Of a DNA stretch of 7,618 nt, positions 1 to 6,065 are shown piece after piece. The stretch spans positions 1 to 7,618 of the forward strand of contig JAPLPA010000286.1 of the NCBI GenBank assembly GCA_026400415.1. Direction: 5' to 3'. Source of the stretch: Afipia sp. (GTDB taxonomy: Bacteria > Pseudomonadota > Alphaproteobacteria > Rhizobiales > Xanthobacteraceae). The notes beneath the pieces were generated by a model that was not told where the DNA came from, searched no databases, and saw only the letters and a program-made list of their open reading frames with translations. A program made the translations under genes and the position numbers. Position 1 is the first letter of the stretch. Every line of letters starts with the position of its first letter.

Positions 1-1
1 G

Positions 2-847
2 CGTGACATCACGCGCGCGTTTGCACTCGGCATCCGCCTCTTTGCCGTGGACTGCTCGGCCGAAGTCGAGAAGATCGCCCGTGCCGCACCCGGCGCCAAG
101 GTGTTCTGCCGCATTCTTTATGACTGCGCAGGTGCCGAGTGGCCGCTGTCGCGCAAGTTCGGCTGCGATCCCGAAATGGCGGTCGATGTCCTCAATCTCG
201 CCAAGCGTCTTGGTCTGGAGCCGGTGGGCATCTCGTTCCACGTCGGTTCGCAGCAGCGCAAGGTGAAGGCATGGGACCGCGCGCTGGCGATGGCCTCGAC
301 GGTGTTCCGTGACTGCGCCGAGCGTGGAATCAACCTGAGCATGGTGAACATGGGCGGTGGATTCCCGACGAAGTACCTCAAGGACGTTCCTCCGGTCGTG
401 CAATATGGCCGGTCGATCTTCCGTGCGCTTCGCAAGCACTTCGGCAACCAGATCCCGGAAACGATCATCGAGCCGGGCCGCGGCATGGTCGGCAATGCAG
501 GCATCATCGAAACCGAAGTCGTTCTCATCTCGAAGAAGAGCGACGAGGACGATGCGCGCTGGGTGTATCTCGACATCGGCAAGTTCGGCGGTCTCGCCGA
601 GACGATGGACGAGTCGATCCGTTACGCGATCCGCACGCCGCATGACGGTGCGGAGATGGCTCCGTGCATTCTCGCTGGCCCGACCTGCGACTCGGCCGAC
701 GTGATGTACGAGAAGGTGCCGTATCCGCTGCCCGTCACGCTCGAGATCGGCGACAAACTGCTGATCGAAGGAACGGGTGCATACACCTCGACCTACTCGT
801 CGGTGGCCTTCAACGGCATTCCGCCGCTGAGGACGTACCACATCTAA
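2..847 (+). CDS. Ornithine decarboxylase, fold type III PLP enzyme (5' partial)
   Basis: This cytoplasmic enzyme would decarboxylate ornithine (possibly also lysine) to putrescine (or cadaverine). The reading frame is open to the left edge, so 281 C-terminal residues are visible; family members are usually about 380 residues. The N-terminal part with the PLP-binding lysine lies outside. Numbered in the visible fragment, the family signatures are WPLSRKFG near 47-54, HVGSQ at 80-84 (PLP-stacking His), the glycine-rich phosphate loop GGGFP at 118-122, EPGR at 157-160 (Glu contacting the pyridine nitrogen), CDSAD at 229-233 (active-site Cys-Asp given by the partner subunit of the dimer) and GAYTSTYSSVAFNG near 259-272. 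These are the eukaryotic-type ODC/alanine-racemase-fold signatures, not those of the E. coli SpeC fold. The GTG at 47 is an internal codon, because homology continues upstream of it. Homospermidine synthase downstream on the same strand supports a putrescine-making role. Lysine/ornithine dual specificity cannot be excluded from sequence. Confidence 0.93.
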   Translation, partial: RDITRAFALGIRLFAVDCSAEVEKIARAAPGAKVFCRILYDCAGAEWPLSRKFGCDPEMAVDVLNLAKRLGLEPVGISFHVGSQQRKVKAWDRALAMASTVFRDCAERGINLSMVNMGGGFPTKYLKDVPPVVQYGRSIFRALRKHFGNQIPETIIEPGRGMVGNAGIIETEVVLISKKSDEDDARWVYLDIGKFGGLAETMDESIRYAIRTPHDGAEMAPCILAGPTCDSADVMYEKVPYPLPVTLEIGDKLLIEGTGAYTSTYSSVAFNGIPPLRTYHI

Positions 848-854
848 GATCGCG

Positions 855-876
855 GGGAGCCGGCGAACCGGCTCCC
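855..876 (+). terminator. Strong hairpin after the decarboxylase gene, no T-tract
   Basis: A perfect 9-bp GC-rich stem (GGGAGCCGG / CCGGCTCCC) with a CGAA tetraloop begins 7 bases after the decarboxylase stop codon. The bases after it (ATCCCGTCACC) are not T-rich, so this is not a classical intrinsic terminator. It could be a 3'-end stabilising hairpin, a partial terminator, or an RNA processing boundary between the decarboxylase and the GNAT gene. Confidence 0.55.
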
Positions 877-904
877 ATCCCGTCACCTTCCGGTTGGATG
901 ACAA

Positions 905-923
905 CACTTCGCAAAACGAAGTG
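905..923 (+). promoter_or_regulatory. Leader hairpin just upstream of the GNAT gene
   Basis: A perfect 7-bp stem (CACTTCG / CGAAGTG) with a 5-base CAAAA loop ends 14 bases before the GNAT start codon. Its 3' arm runs directly into GGGGATT, the most Shine-Dalgarno-like stretch available, so the fold could limit ribosome access or hold the site in place. It follows the hairpin at 855-876 by 28 bases. A role in translation control is an inference from position only. Confidence 0.4.
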
Positions 924-937
924 GGGATTGGACTCAC

Positions 938-1528
938 ATGAAAGCCTTCAAGAAAATTGTCTGCCAAGAGACCTCGCCGTTCGCGATCCGCGCCGAGCGC
1001 GCATCGGATGTCCCCGCACGCGAAGCCCTGCTCGATGCGAGCTTCGGTACAAACCGCTATGCCCGCACCTGCCAGCGCCTTCGCGACGGACACGCACCCG
1101 CCCAAGGTCTCGCCTTCTCGGCGTTTCATCAAGGCCGCCTCGTCGGCACCGTGCGTCTCTGGCACATCAGTGCTGGCGGCGTTTCCGCGCTGGTCCTCGG
1201 CCCGCTCGCGGTCGATCCGTCATGCCGCAAGCTTGGTGTCGGCGCAGCATTAATGCATCATGCCGTTGTGGCAGCCAAAGCACGCGGACATGCGGCGATC
1301 ATCCTGCTCGGTGACGCATCGTATTATGCCCGCTTCGGCTTCTCAGCGCTCAAGACGTCGGAGTTGTCGCTACCCGGCCCGTTCGAGCGTGAGCGTCTGC
1401 TCGGTCTGGAGCTTCGCGAAGGCGCGCTCAACGGCGCATGGGGCATGATAGCCGCCACGGGTGCCAAAGCACGCAAATCGCGCTCGCACGCGGCGGCAGC
1501 GGCCAAGCTGGCCGCATCGGTGGCTTGA
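938..1528 (+). CDS. GNAT-family N-acetyltransferase (YhbS-like)
   Basis: The 196-residue protein has the GNAT fold that moves an acetyl group from acetyl-CoA to an amine. The acetyl-CoA-binding motif A is LGPLAVDPSCRKLGVGAALM at residues 87-106, with the R-x-x-G-x-G/A pyrophosphate loop at RKLGVGA. LLGDASYYARFGF at 123-135 is the later GNAT segment typical of the COG3153 (YhbS-like) group. A tail from about 172 is rich in Ala and Lys/Arg and probably disordered. The ATG at 938 is chosen because the domain begins soon after it (FAIRAERASD from residue 15); the ribosome-binding site is weak (GGGGATT). The gene lies 90 bases after the decarboxylase and upstream of hss. The substrate is not evident; a polyamine or related amine would fit the neighbours but is only a guess. 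Confidence 0.87.
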   Translation: MKAFKKIVCQETSPFAIRAERASDVPAREALLDASFGTNRYARTCQRLRDGHAPAQGLAFSAFHQGRLVGTVRLWHISAGGVSALVLGPLAVDPSCRKLGVGAALMHHAVVAAKARGHAAIILLGDASYYARFGFSALKTSELSLPGPFERERLLGLELREGALNGAWGMIAATGAKARKSRSHAAAAAKLAASVA

Positions 1529-1540
1529 TTTCAGTCTCAA

Positions 1541-1582
1541 GACGCGGCAATGCGGGCATCCATAAATTCCGCATTGCCCGTC
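1541..1582 (+). promoter_or_regulatory. Long bulged hairpin between GNAT and rid genes
   Basis: Arms GGCAATGCGG (1546-1555) and CCGCATTGCC (1569-1578) pair perfectly. After a single bulged C at 1545 the stem continues with GACG (1541-1544) pairing to CGTC (1579-1582), giving 14 bp around a 13-base loop. No T-run follows on either strand, so it is not an ordinary intrinsic terminator. It ends two bases before the GAGG ribosome-binding site of the rid gene and 13 bases after the GNAT stop codon. It may protect the upstream message, block readthrough, or control translation of the rid gene. Confidence 0.55.
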
Positions 1583-1584
1583 AT

Positions 1585-1588
1585 GAGG
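1585..1588 (+). promoter_or_regulatory. Ribosome-binding site that fixes the rid start
   Basis: GAGG lies 7 bases before the ATG at 1596. An in-frame TTG at 1590 would sit only one base after this site and cannot be served by it, so the ATG at 1596 is taken as the start. Confidence 0.6.
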
Positions 1589-1595
1589 TTTGAAT

Positions 1596-1931
1596 ATGTC
1601 CCGCCGCCTGATTACGTCCGGATCGCCATTTGAAAAGATCGCCGGCTACAGCCGCGCTGTCGTCGAAGGCGATATGTGTTTTGTCGCGGGCACCACGGGT
1701 TCGGATCCGGTCACAAAAGCTATGCCGGGCGATGTGAGTGAGCAGACCCGAAACGTCGTGCGCGCGACCTACTACGTCACCGACGCGAAAGACTTCGATG
1801 CGGTGTTTGCCGTGTGCGGTGAGACGTTCGGCGAGATCCGCCCGGCTGCAGCCATTGTCGCAGTTTCAGCGCTCTATAAGCCGGAGATGAAGGTCGAGAT
1901 CGAAGTGACGGCCAAGAAGCGTTCCGCGTAA
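1596..1931 (+). CDS. RidA/YjgF-family protein with an internal in-frame gap
   Basis: Rid-family proteins are small trimeric cytosolic proteins; the best-known members hydrolyse reactive enamines/imines. This 111-residue protein matches the family at the start (SGSPFEKIAGYSRAVVEG, then FVAGTTG) and at the end (VVRATYYVTDAKDF, FGEIRPAAAIVAVSALYKPEMKVEIEVTAK). Between EQT (49-51) and VVRATYY (from 54) only two residues remain. Relatives normally have about 20 there, forming most of the first helix, so about 18 residues appear to be missing without a frameshift (junction near 1749-1754). Usual length is about 128-130. In the RPA-A-A segment near 82-86 the position equivalent to the catalytic Arg105 of E. 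coli RidA is Ala, so it is not an archetypal RidA deaminase. The gene sits in a polyamine cluster, where imine by-products are plausible. It may be a decaying gene or a compact variant; fold and activity are doubtful. Confidence 0.8.
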   Translation: MSRRLITSGSPFEKIAGYSRAVVEGDMCFVAGTTGSDPVTKAMPGDVSEQTRNVVRATYYVTDAKDFDAVFAVCGETFGEIRPAAAIVAVSALYKPEMKVEIEVTAKKRSA

Positions 1932-1994
1932 CGTTATAAAGTTCAGTCGCTACGAAAAGTCGCTCATCTGCCGACAGCGTGTTATGACGGGCCC

Positions 1995-2936
1995 ATGAGC
2001 GATCACGCGCACCGTCACAACGATCACGACCACGATCATCATGAGCATGGTCACGTCCATGCGCCGGTGGATTTCGGCCGCGCCTTCGCCATCGGCGTCA
2101 TTCTGAACATGACGTTTGTCGTGATCGAAGCCGCTTACGGCTTCCTGTCGAACTCAACAGCTCTTTTGGCCGACGCTGGTCACAATCTTTCAGACGTAAT
2201 GGGCCTGTTGGTCGCGTGGATCGCTGCGGTGTTATCCAAACGCCCGCCGACGCCAAGGCTCACCTATGGTCTGCGCAACACTTCTATTCTTGCTGCGCTT
2301 CTGAATGCCATACTGCTGCTCATCGCGTCAGGCTCGATATTGCTCGAAGCTATTCAGCGGCTGCTGCATCCCGAACCCATCGCCAGCAAGACAGTGATCG
2401 TCGTCGCCGCCATAGGTATTGTCATCAATGGCTTTACTGCGTGGCTGTTTTCATCCGGCAAAGACGACATCAACATTCGCGGCGCTTACCTGCACATGGT
2501 AGCGGATGCGGCGCTGTCGTTCGGTGTGGTTCTGACCGGGATCGCCATTATGCTGACCGGCTGGTTCTGGCTCGATCCTGCGTTCAGTCTGTTGATCGTG
2601 GCCGTGATCGTATGGGGCACATGGGGATTGCTGCGCGAAAGCACGGCCATGTCATTGGCAGCCGTTCCGTCGATGATCGATCCTGCATCTGTGCGGTCAT
2701 ACCTGTGCAGCCTGCAGGGAGTGGCCTCGATTCACGATCTGCACATCTGGCCGATGAGCACAACAGAAACAGCGCTGACCGCGCATCTGGTGACGCCCGG
2801 AGGAAATCCGGGCGATGCGTTCCTCGTCGAGACCTGCCATCAGCTCAATCATCGATTCAAAATTGGCCACGCCACGCTACAGATCGAGATCTCGGCCGAT
2901 GTCCATTGCTCGCTTAAACCCGACCATGTGATATGA
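1995..2936 (+). CDS. Cation diffusion facilitator (CzcD/ZitB-type Zn/Co/Cd exporter)
   Basis: The 313-residue inner-membrane protein would export Zn2+ (possibly Co2+ or Cd2+) in exchange for protons. The N-terminus is a His/Asp-rich metal-binding tail (residues 4-22, about ten His). Six hydrophobic segments follow, near 29-50, 58-80, 95-118, 131-152, 168-188 and 192-212. The transport site is visible as HNLSD in segment 2 (H63, D67) and HMVAD in segment 5 (H167, D171), the two-His/two-Asp pattern of zinc-type CDFs. The soluble C-terminal domain from about 213 carries HDLHIW at 247-252, a CDF hallmark in the metal-binding dimer domain. The length is normal and nothing is missing. The ATG at 1995 directly starts the His-rich tail, but the ribosome-binding site is poor. 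It is 63 bases after rid and 135 before hss; its link to polyamine metabolism is unclear. Exact metal specificity cannot be read from sequence. Confidence 0.93.
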   Translation: MSDHAHRHNDHDHDHHEHGHVHAPVDFGRAFAIGVILNMTFVVIEAAYGFLSNSTALLADAGHNLSDVMGLLVAWIAAVLSKRPPTPRLTYGLRNTSILAALLNAILLLIASGSILLEAIQRLLHPEPIASKTVIVVAAIGIVINGFTAWLFSSGKDDINIRGAYLHMVADAALSFGVVLTGIAIMLTGWFWLDPAFSLLIVAVIVWGTWGLLRESTAMSLAAVPSMIDPASVRSYLCSLQGVASIHDLHIWPMSTTETALTAHLVTPGGNPGDAFLVETCHQLNHRFKIGHATLQIEISADVHCSLKPDHVI

Positions 2937-3071
2937 CGCCGAGAAACACGGCGAAAAATCGGTTCAGGCCTTGATTTCATCGGCATTATGTCGTTTGCAA
3001 CGTCTTGAACTTCATGCGCTGGGCAACTTTCCGCGCATCGCCTTTTATCCCGACAGCTCTGGAGAAATCAC

Positions 3072-4508
3072 ATGTCGTCCAAGGTGTACGCACGCATCAG
3101 CGGCCCAATCGTCATGGTCGGCTTCGGCTCCATCGGAAAAGGCACGTTGCCGCTGATCGAGCGTCATCTTGACTACGATAAGTCGCGCGTCACGGTGATC
3201 GATCCCAAGGACGAAGGGCGCAAGGCTCATTGCAAAAAGCAGAACGTGCGCTTCATCCAACAAGCCGTGACAAAGGACAACTACCGCGAACTTCTCACTC
3301 CGTTGCTCACCGAAGGCGGCGGTCAGGGTTTCTGCGTCAATCTTTCTGTCGATACCGGCTCTACCGACATTATGGAGCTCTGCAACGAACTTGGCGCGCT
3401 CTATATCGACACCGTCAATGAGCCATGGCTCGGTTTCTACTTCGATGCGACGAAAGGCCCGGAAGCGCGATCGAACTATGCGCTGCGCGAGAATACGCTT
3501 GCGGCCAAACGCGCGCGTCCTACCGGCTCGACGACCGCTGTTTCCTGCTGCGGCGCCAATCCCGGCATGGTCTCGTTCTTCGTCAAACAAGCGCTGTTGA
3601 ATGTAGCCTCTGACCTCAAGCTCAATGCGCCGAAGCCAAAGTCCAAAGCCGAATGGGCAGACCTAATGCGCCAGGCTGGTATCAAGGGCATCCACATTGC
3701 CGAACGCGATACCCAACGCGCGAAGAAACCAAAAGAACCCGATGTGTTCATCAACACGTGGTCGGTGGAAGGCTTCCTGTCGGAAGGCGTGCAGCCGTCA
3801 GAACTCGGCTGGGGCACGCATGAGAAATGGATGCCTGAAAACGCACATACGCATGAAGCTGGCTGTGGTGCTGCGATCTATCTGATGCAGCCCGGTGCCA
3901 ATACGCGCGTGAGGACTTGGTGTCCGACACGCGGCGCGCAATACGGCTTTCTCGTCACCCACAACGAGTCGATCTCGATTGCGGACTATTTCACCGCGCG
4001 CGACGCATCTGGCAAAGTCATCTATCGGCCGACTTGCCACTATGCCTATCACCCTGCGGACGATGCAGTGCTCTCGCTGCATGAAATGTTTGGACGCGCG
4101 GCGAAGATGCAAGAGAAGCATCATATCCTCGACGAAAATGAGATCGTGGACGGCATCGATGAGCTTGGCGTGCTGCTGTTTGGTCACGACAACAATGCCT
4201 ACTGGTATGGCTCGCAGCTCTCCATCGAGGAGACGCGGAAACTTGCGCCCTATCAGAATGCGACAGGCCTGCAGGTCACCTCTGCCGTTCTCGGCGGCAT
4301 CGTATGGGCTTTGGAAAATCCGAAGGAAGGCATCGTGGAAGCCGACGAAATGGATTTCGACCGCCTGCTGGAAATCCAGTTGCCGTATCTCGGGCCGGTG
4401 AAAGGTTACTACACCGACTGGACGCCGCTCACCGATCGACCCGGATTGTTTCCCGAAGATATCGACACCAGCGACCCTTGGCAGTTCAAAAATATTCTGG
4501 TTCGATAA
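3072..4508 (+). CDS. hss: Homospermidine synthase
   Basis: This enzyme (EC 2.5.1.44) uses bound NAD+ to join two putrescine molecules into sym-homospermidine with loss of ammonia (or putrescine plus spermidine, releasing diaminopropane). It is the characteristic polyamine route of many alphaproteobacteria. The 478-residue length matches the roughly 477-residue Blastochloris viridis enzyme. The NAD-binding Rossmann motif GFGSIGKG is at 17-24. Other family stretches are NEPW at 116-119, CCGANPGMVSFF at 159-170, the AERDTQ region at 210-215 and NTWSVEGF at 228-235. W230 probably corresponds to the active-site Trp229 of the B. viridis enzyme, which holds the substrate by cation-pi contacts. The start is well supported: GGAG at 3061-3064 lies 7 bases before the ATG. 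The 135-base gap upstream could hold a separate promoter, though I found no convincing one. Together with the decarboxylase it completes ornithine to putrescine to homospermidine. Confidence 0.96.
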   Translation: MSSKVYARISGPIVMVGFGSIGKGTLPLIERHLDYDKSRVTVIDPKDEGRKAHCKKQNVRFIQQAVTKDNYRELLTPLLTEGGGQGFCVNLSVDTGSTDIMELCNELGALYIDTVNEPWLGFYFDATKGPEARSNYALRENTLAAKRARPTGSTTAVSCCGANPGMVSFFVKQALLNVASDLKLNAPKPKSKAEWADLMRQAGIKGIHIAERDTQRAKKPKEPDVFINTWSVEGFLSEGVQPSELGWGTHEKWMPENAHTHEAGCGAAIYLMQPGANTRVRTWCPTRGAQYGFLVTHNESISIADYFTARDASGKVIYRPTCHYAYHPADDAVLSLHEMFGRAAKMQEKHHILDENEIVDGIDELGVLLFGHDNNAYWYGSQLSIEETRKLAPYQNATGLQVTSAVLGGIVWALENPKEGIVEADEMDFDRLLEIQLPYLGPVKGYYTDWTPLTDRPGLFPEDIDTSDPWQFKNILVR

Positions 4509-4528
4509 TCGCCAGATCGTACGCAGCA

Positions 4529-4557
4529 AAAAGCCGAACTACGCCCGGCTTTTCCTT
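4529..4557 (+). terminator. Bidirectional rho-independent terminator after hss
   Basis: AAAAGCCG (4529-4536) and CGGCTTTT (4546-4553) form an 8-bp stem with a 9-base loop, 20 bases after the hss stop. T-rich sequence (TTTTCCTTTT) follows on the + strand, and TTTTT (complement of 4528-4532) follows the same stem on the - strand. It can therefore also end transcription of the convergent small membrane-protein gene, whose stop is at 4569-4571. Confidence 0.8.
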
Positions 4558-4568
4558 TTAGAAAAAAA

Positions 4569-4916
4569 TCATTTTTGAATCGGCTCGCCGATCTTCTCCG
4601 CTGGTGCCGGCGGCAATGCGGGTTTTGCGCCGACCTTTTGCGCGTCGGCGTCCGGCGTTGCGGGCTCAGGCGCTGGCGTCGTCGGTCGCGTACCACCGGG
4701 TTTGGACTCAGCCGGCCCGTTGTCCTTGCCTGGCGCAATCGCGGGTGTGTCTTGCGATGGTTGCGTCGTCGCCTGCGCCATTTTATACCGCGGCTGCTCC
4801 TCGCGCGACGAAAGCTCCATGACGGAAAATCCGATCAACAAAATGCCGCTCGCAACAAGAACGCCCGAGATAAGAAATTCCTTGCGAATGCTGCGCCGTG
4901 TTTCTCGTGAAATCAT
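4569..4916 (-). CDS. Small single-pass membrane protein with Pro/Ala-rich tail (unknown function)
   Basis: I do not recognise a family. The 115-residue protein starts with a basic cytoplasmic segment (R5, R7, R8, R11, K12), then one hydrophobic stretch at about 14-34 (from FLISGVL to GFSVM). The remainder, from about 49 to the end, is low-complexity and rich in Pro, Ala, Thr, Gly and charged residues, and probably lies unfolded in the periplasm. The positive-inside rule predicts N-in/C-out. The hydrophobic segment could instead be an uncleaved signal anchor; no lipobox cysteine is present. The gene is convergent with hss and shares its terminator. It is separate from the WD40 gene upstream, since a perfect EcfG-type stress promoter lies 31 bases before its ATG. 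That promoter, the clean frame and the convincing topology argue that it is a real gene. The ribosome-binding site is weak (GCGGGTG). Confidence 0.72.
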   Translation of the reverse strand: MISRETRRSIRKEFLISGVLVASGILLIGFSVMELSSREEQPRYKMAQATTQPSQDTPAIAPGKDNGPAESKPGGTRPTTPAPEPATPDADAQKVGAKPALPPAPAEKIGEPIQK

Positions 4917-4946
4917 TTTGACACCCGCTTTTATTCAATGACATTC

Positions 4947-4971
4947 AACGGGTCATTCCGGCCAAAGTTCC
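4947..4971 (-). promoter_or_regulatory. EcfG-type (general stress response sigma factor) promoter
   Basis: On the - strand GGAAC (4971-4967) is followed by exactly 16 bases and then CGTT (4950-4947). This matches the alphaproteobacterial sigma-EcfG consensus GGAAC-N16/17-CGTT at every core position. Transcription would start near 4940, giving a leader of roughly 25 bases before the ATG ending at 4916. It points into the small membrane-protein gene, which would make that gene part of the PhyR-NepR-EcfG regulon. Confidence 0.72.
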
Positions 4972-4999
4972 GCATCGCGGCGCACGTGTCGCCGCATGC
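4972..4999. repeat. Inverted repeat touching the -35 element of the stress promoter
   Basis: GCAT (4972-4975) and GCGGCG (4977-4982) pair with CGCCGC (4990-4995) and ATGC (4996-4999), a 10-bp stem with a single bulged C at 4976. The 7-base loop contains the palindrome CACGTG. It ends one base from the GGAAC element at 4971. It could be an operator, or an RNA hairpin ending readthrough from the WD40 gene; no T-run follows on the - strand. Confidence 0.45.
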
Positions 5000-5036
5000 A
5001 GAGCGAAAAATCTAGGTTAAATTGGAACTGAAACGA

Positions 5037-5055
5037 TAAAAGCCGTTAAAGCGGC
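5037..5055 (-). terminator. Weak terminator-like hairpin at the end of the WD40 gene
   Basis: On the - strand a 4-bp stem (GCCG / CGGC, 5055-5052 with 5045-5042) and a 6-base loop overlap the WD40 stop codon and are followed by TTTTA. The stem is short, so termination would be partial at best; the larger inverted repeat at 4972-4999 may assist. Confidence 0.3.
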
Positions 5056-6065
5056 ATCAGTCCGGCATCGCCATCTTCAGTCGCGAAAGCGAGCATCGAG
5101 CCTTTCGCATTCCACGCCAGCGCTGCGACTGGCTCACCAGCATTTCGGCGCACAAGAATTTCCGCGCCGTCTTCGATACGAACCATGAGAATCGTGCCGT
5201 CGCTGTAGCCGGCCGCGAAAATATCGTCCTTCGGGTGACAGGCAACGATTGTTGCTTTCGCCTGTAGGGGAGCCAACATCAAAGGCTCTTTGCCCATCGG
5301 GCCATCCTTGCTGCCGAATGGCCAAAGGATCACGCTGTCCGAGCCTGATGTCGCAAGAAATTTTCCGCCAACGCTCCACGACATCGAGCGCACACGCGCT
5401 GGATAACCTGTCATGCGCATGTGCCGCGAGTCGGCCAGACGCCAGCCATGCAAGGCCGCTTCATGCATAGTCGTGACAAGAAACCTGTTATCGGCGCTGA
5501 AGACGATCCCGAGATGCGACCCCTTCCATTCCAGAATCTCCGGCGCTGCACCCATATTCGGAAACCACAGGGTCGCACCATTGTAATGCGCGATCGCAAG
5601 CCGCAATCCCTTCGGCGCGAAAGCAAGTCCTCCGACCGTCGAAGCAACGTCGAGCGATTTGTCGTCGCCCTTTGGAGCGCGTACAAATGCGGTCTTGCCC
5701 GCAGACCACGCGATCGCGCCGTCGGGATGCAGGGCGACATTGTCGATCCAGCGGCGCTTGGCGTCGGATGCCAATGTTTCGACACCGCTCTTCGAATCGA
5801 CGGAAACAAGCTTGCCGTCATCGCCGCCCAGCAGGCCTCGTTTTCCGTCGGAGGCCGAGCAGAGAATTCCGGCGATTTGCGCAGGCACGATTTTCGGATC
5901 GGACGCGCCTTCGGCGAACGTCACGACATTTTCCGCGCCGACGAACACCGCAACATCACCCAAAAAATAAACGGCCGTCGCGGGCGCATCGAGCGTCACC
6001 TTCGTGACGCGATCGGTGACTGAGACGATCGACTCAGCATTAGGAAGCGGATTGAATTCTTTCAT
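5046..6065 (-). CDS. WD40-repeat beta-propeller protein coupled to CobW
   Basis: The 339-residue protein has no signal peptide or membrane segment and is predicted to be cytoplasmic. About seven WD40-like blades can be picked out, near residues 65-89, 107-130, 144-167, 184-210, 225-250, 271-297 and 313-337. Typical features are VRSMSWSVGGKFLATSGSDSV-type strands, GSDS or GYSDG turns and W at blade ends (TLW, ILW). Such propellers are binding platforms without chemistry of their own; no catalytic domain is attached. The ATG at 6063-6065 shares its A with the TGA of the upstream GTPase gene (TGATG), so translation is probably coupled, and no separate ribosome-binding site is visible. A GTG one codon earlier (6068) is less likely. 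The tight coupling to a CobW GTPase, downstream of a metal permease, suggests a role in metal (zinc) handling, perhaps as a partner or client-recognition scaffold. The function is inferred from context only. Confidence 0.88.
   Translation of the reverse strand: MKEFNPLPNAESIVSVTDRVTKVTLDAPATAVYFLGDVAVFVGAENVVTFAEGASDPKIVPAQIAGILCSASDGKRGLLGGDDGKLVSVDSKSGVETLASDAKRRWIDNVALHPDGAIAWSAGKTAFVRAPKGDDKSLDVASTVGGLAFAPKGLRLAIAHYNGATLWFPNMGAAPEILEWKGSHLGIVFSADNRFLVTTMHEAALHGWRLADSRHMRMTGYPARVRSMSWSVGGKFLATSGSDSVILWPFGSKDGPMGKEPLMLAPLQAKATIVACHPKDDIFAAGYSDGTILMVRIEDGAEILVRRNAGEPVAALAWNAKGSMLAFATEDGDAGLMPL

Noticed and set aside
664..1314. 216-codon open frame spanning the decarboxylase end and the GNAT start
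   Set aside because: It overlaps two well-supported genes in another frame and its product is Arg/Pro-rich, as expected for a GC-rich shadow frame.
1945..1964. Direct repeat AGTCGCT twice, 13 bases apart, before the CDF gene
   Set aside because: It is short and not palindromic, with no known regulator match; two 7-base copies in a short spacer are weak evidence for an operator.
2937..3071. Search for a promoter in the 135-base gap before hss
   Set aside because: TTG-containing candidates (around 2973, 2995 and 3005) have no -10 box at proper spacing, so no promoter is claimed. The TTG-started frame from 2971 is a shadow that runs into hss.
3798..4529. 243-codon open frame on the - strand opposite hss
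   Set aside because: It is a shadow of hss. The hss frame has full-length family homology, and the antisense product resembles no protein family.
4575..4910. Open frame on the + strand opposite the small membrane-protein gene
   Set aside because: The product is Arg/Trp/Cys-rich nonsense. The - strand frame has a sensible topology, its own promoter and a terminator.
5024..5047. GGAAC ... CGTT on the + strand, resembling a second EcfG promoter
   Set aside because: The spacer is 15 bases rather than 16-17, and it would transcribe antisense into the WD40 gene with no gene to serve.
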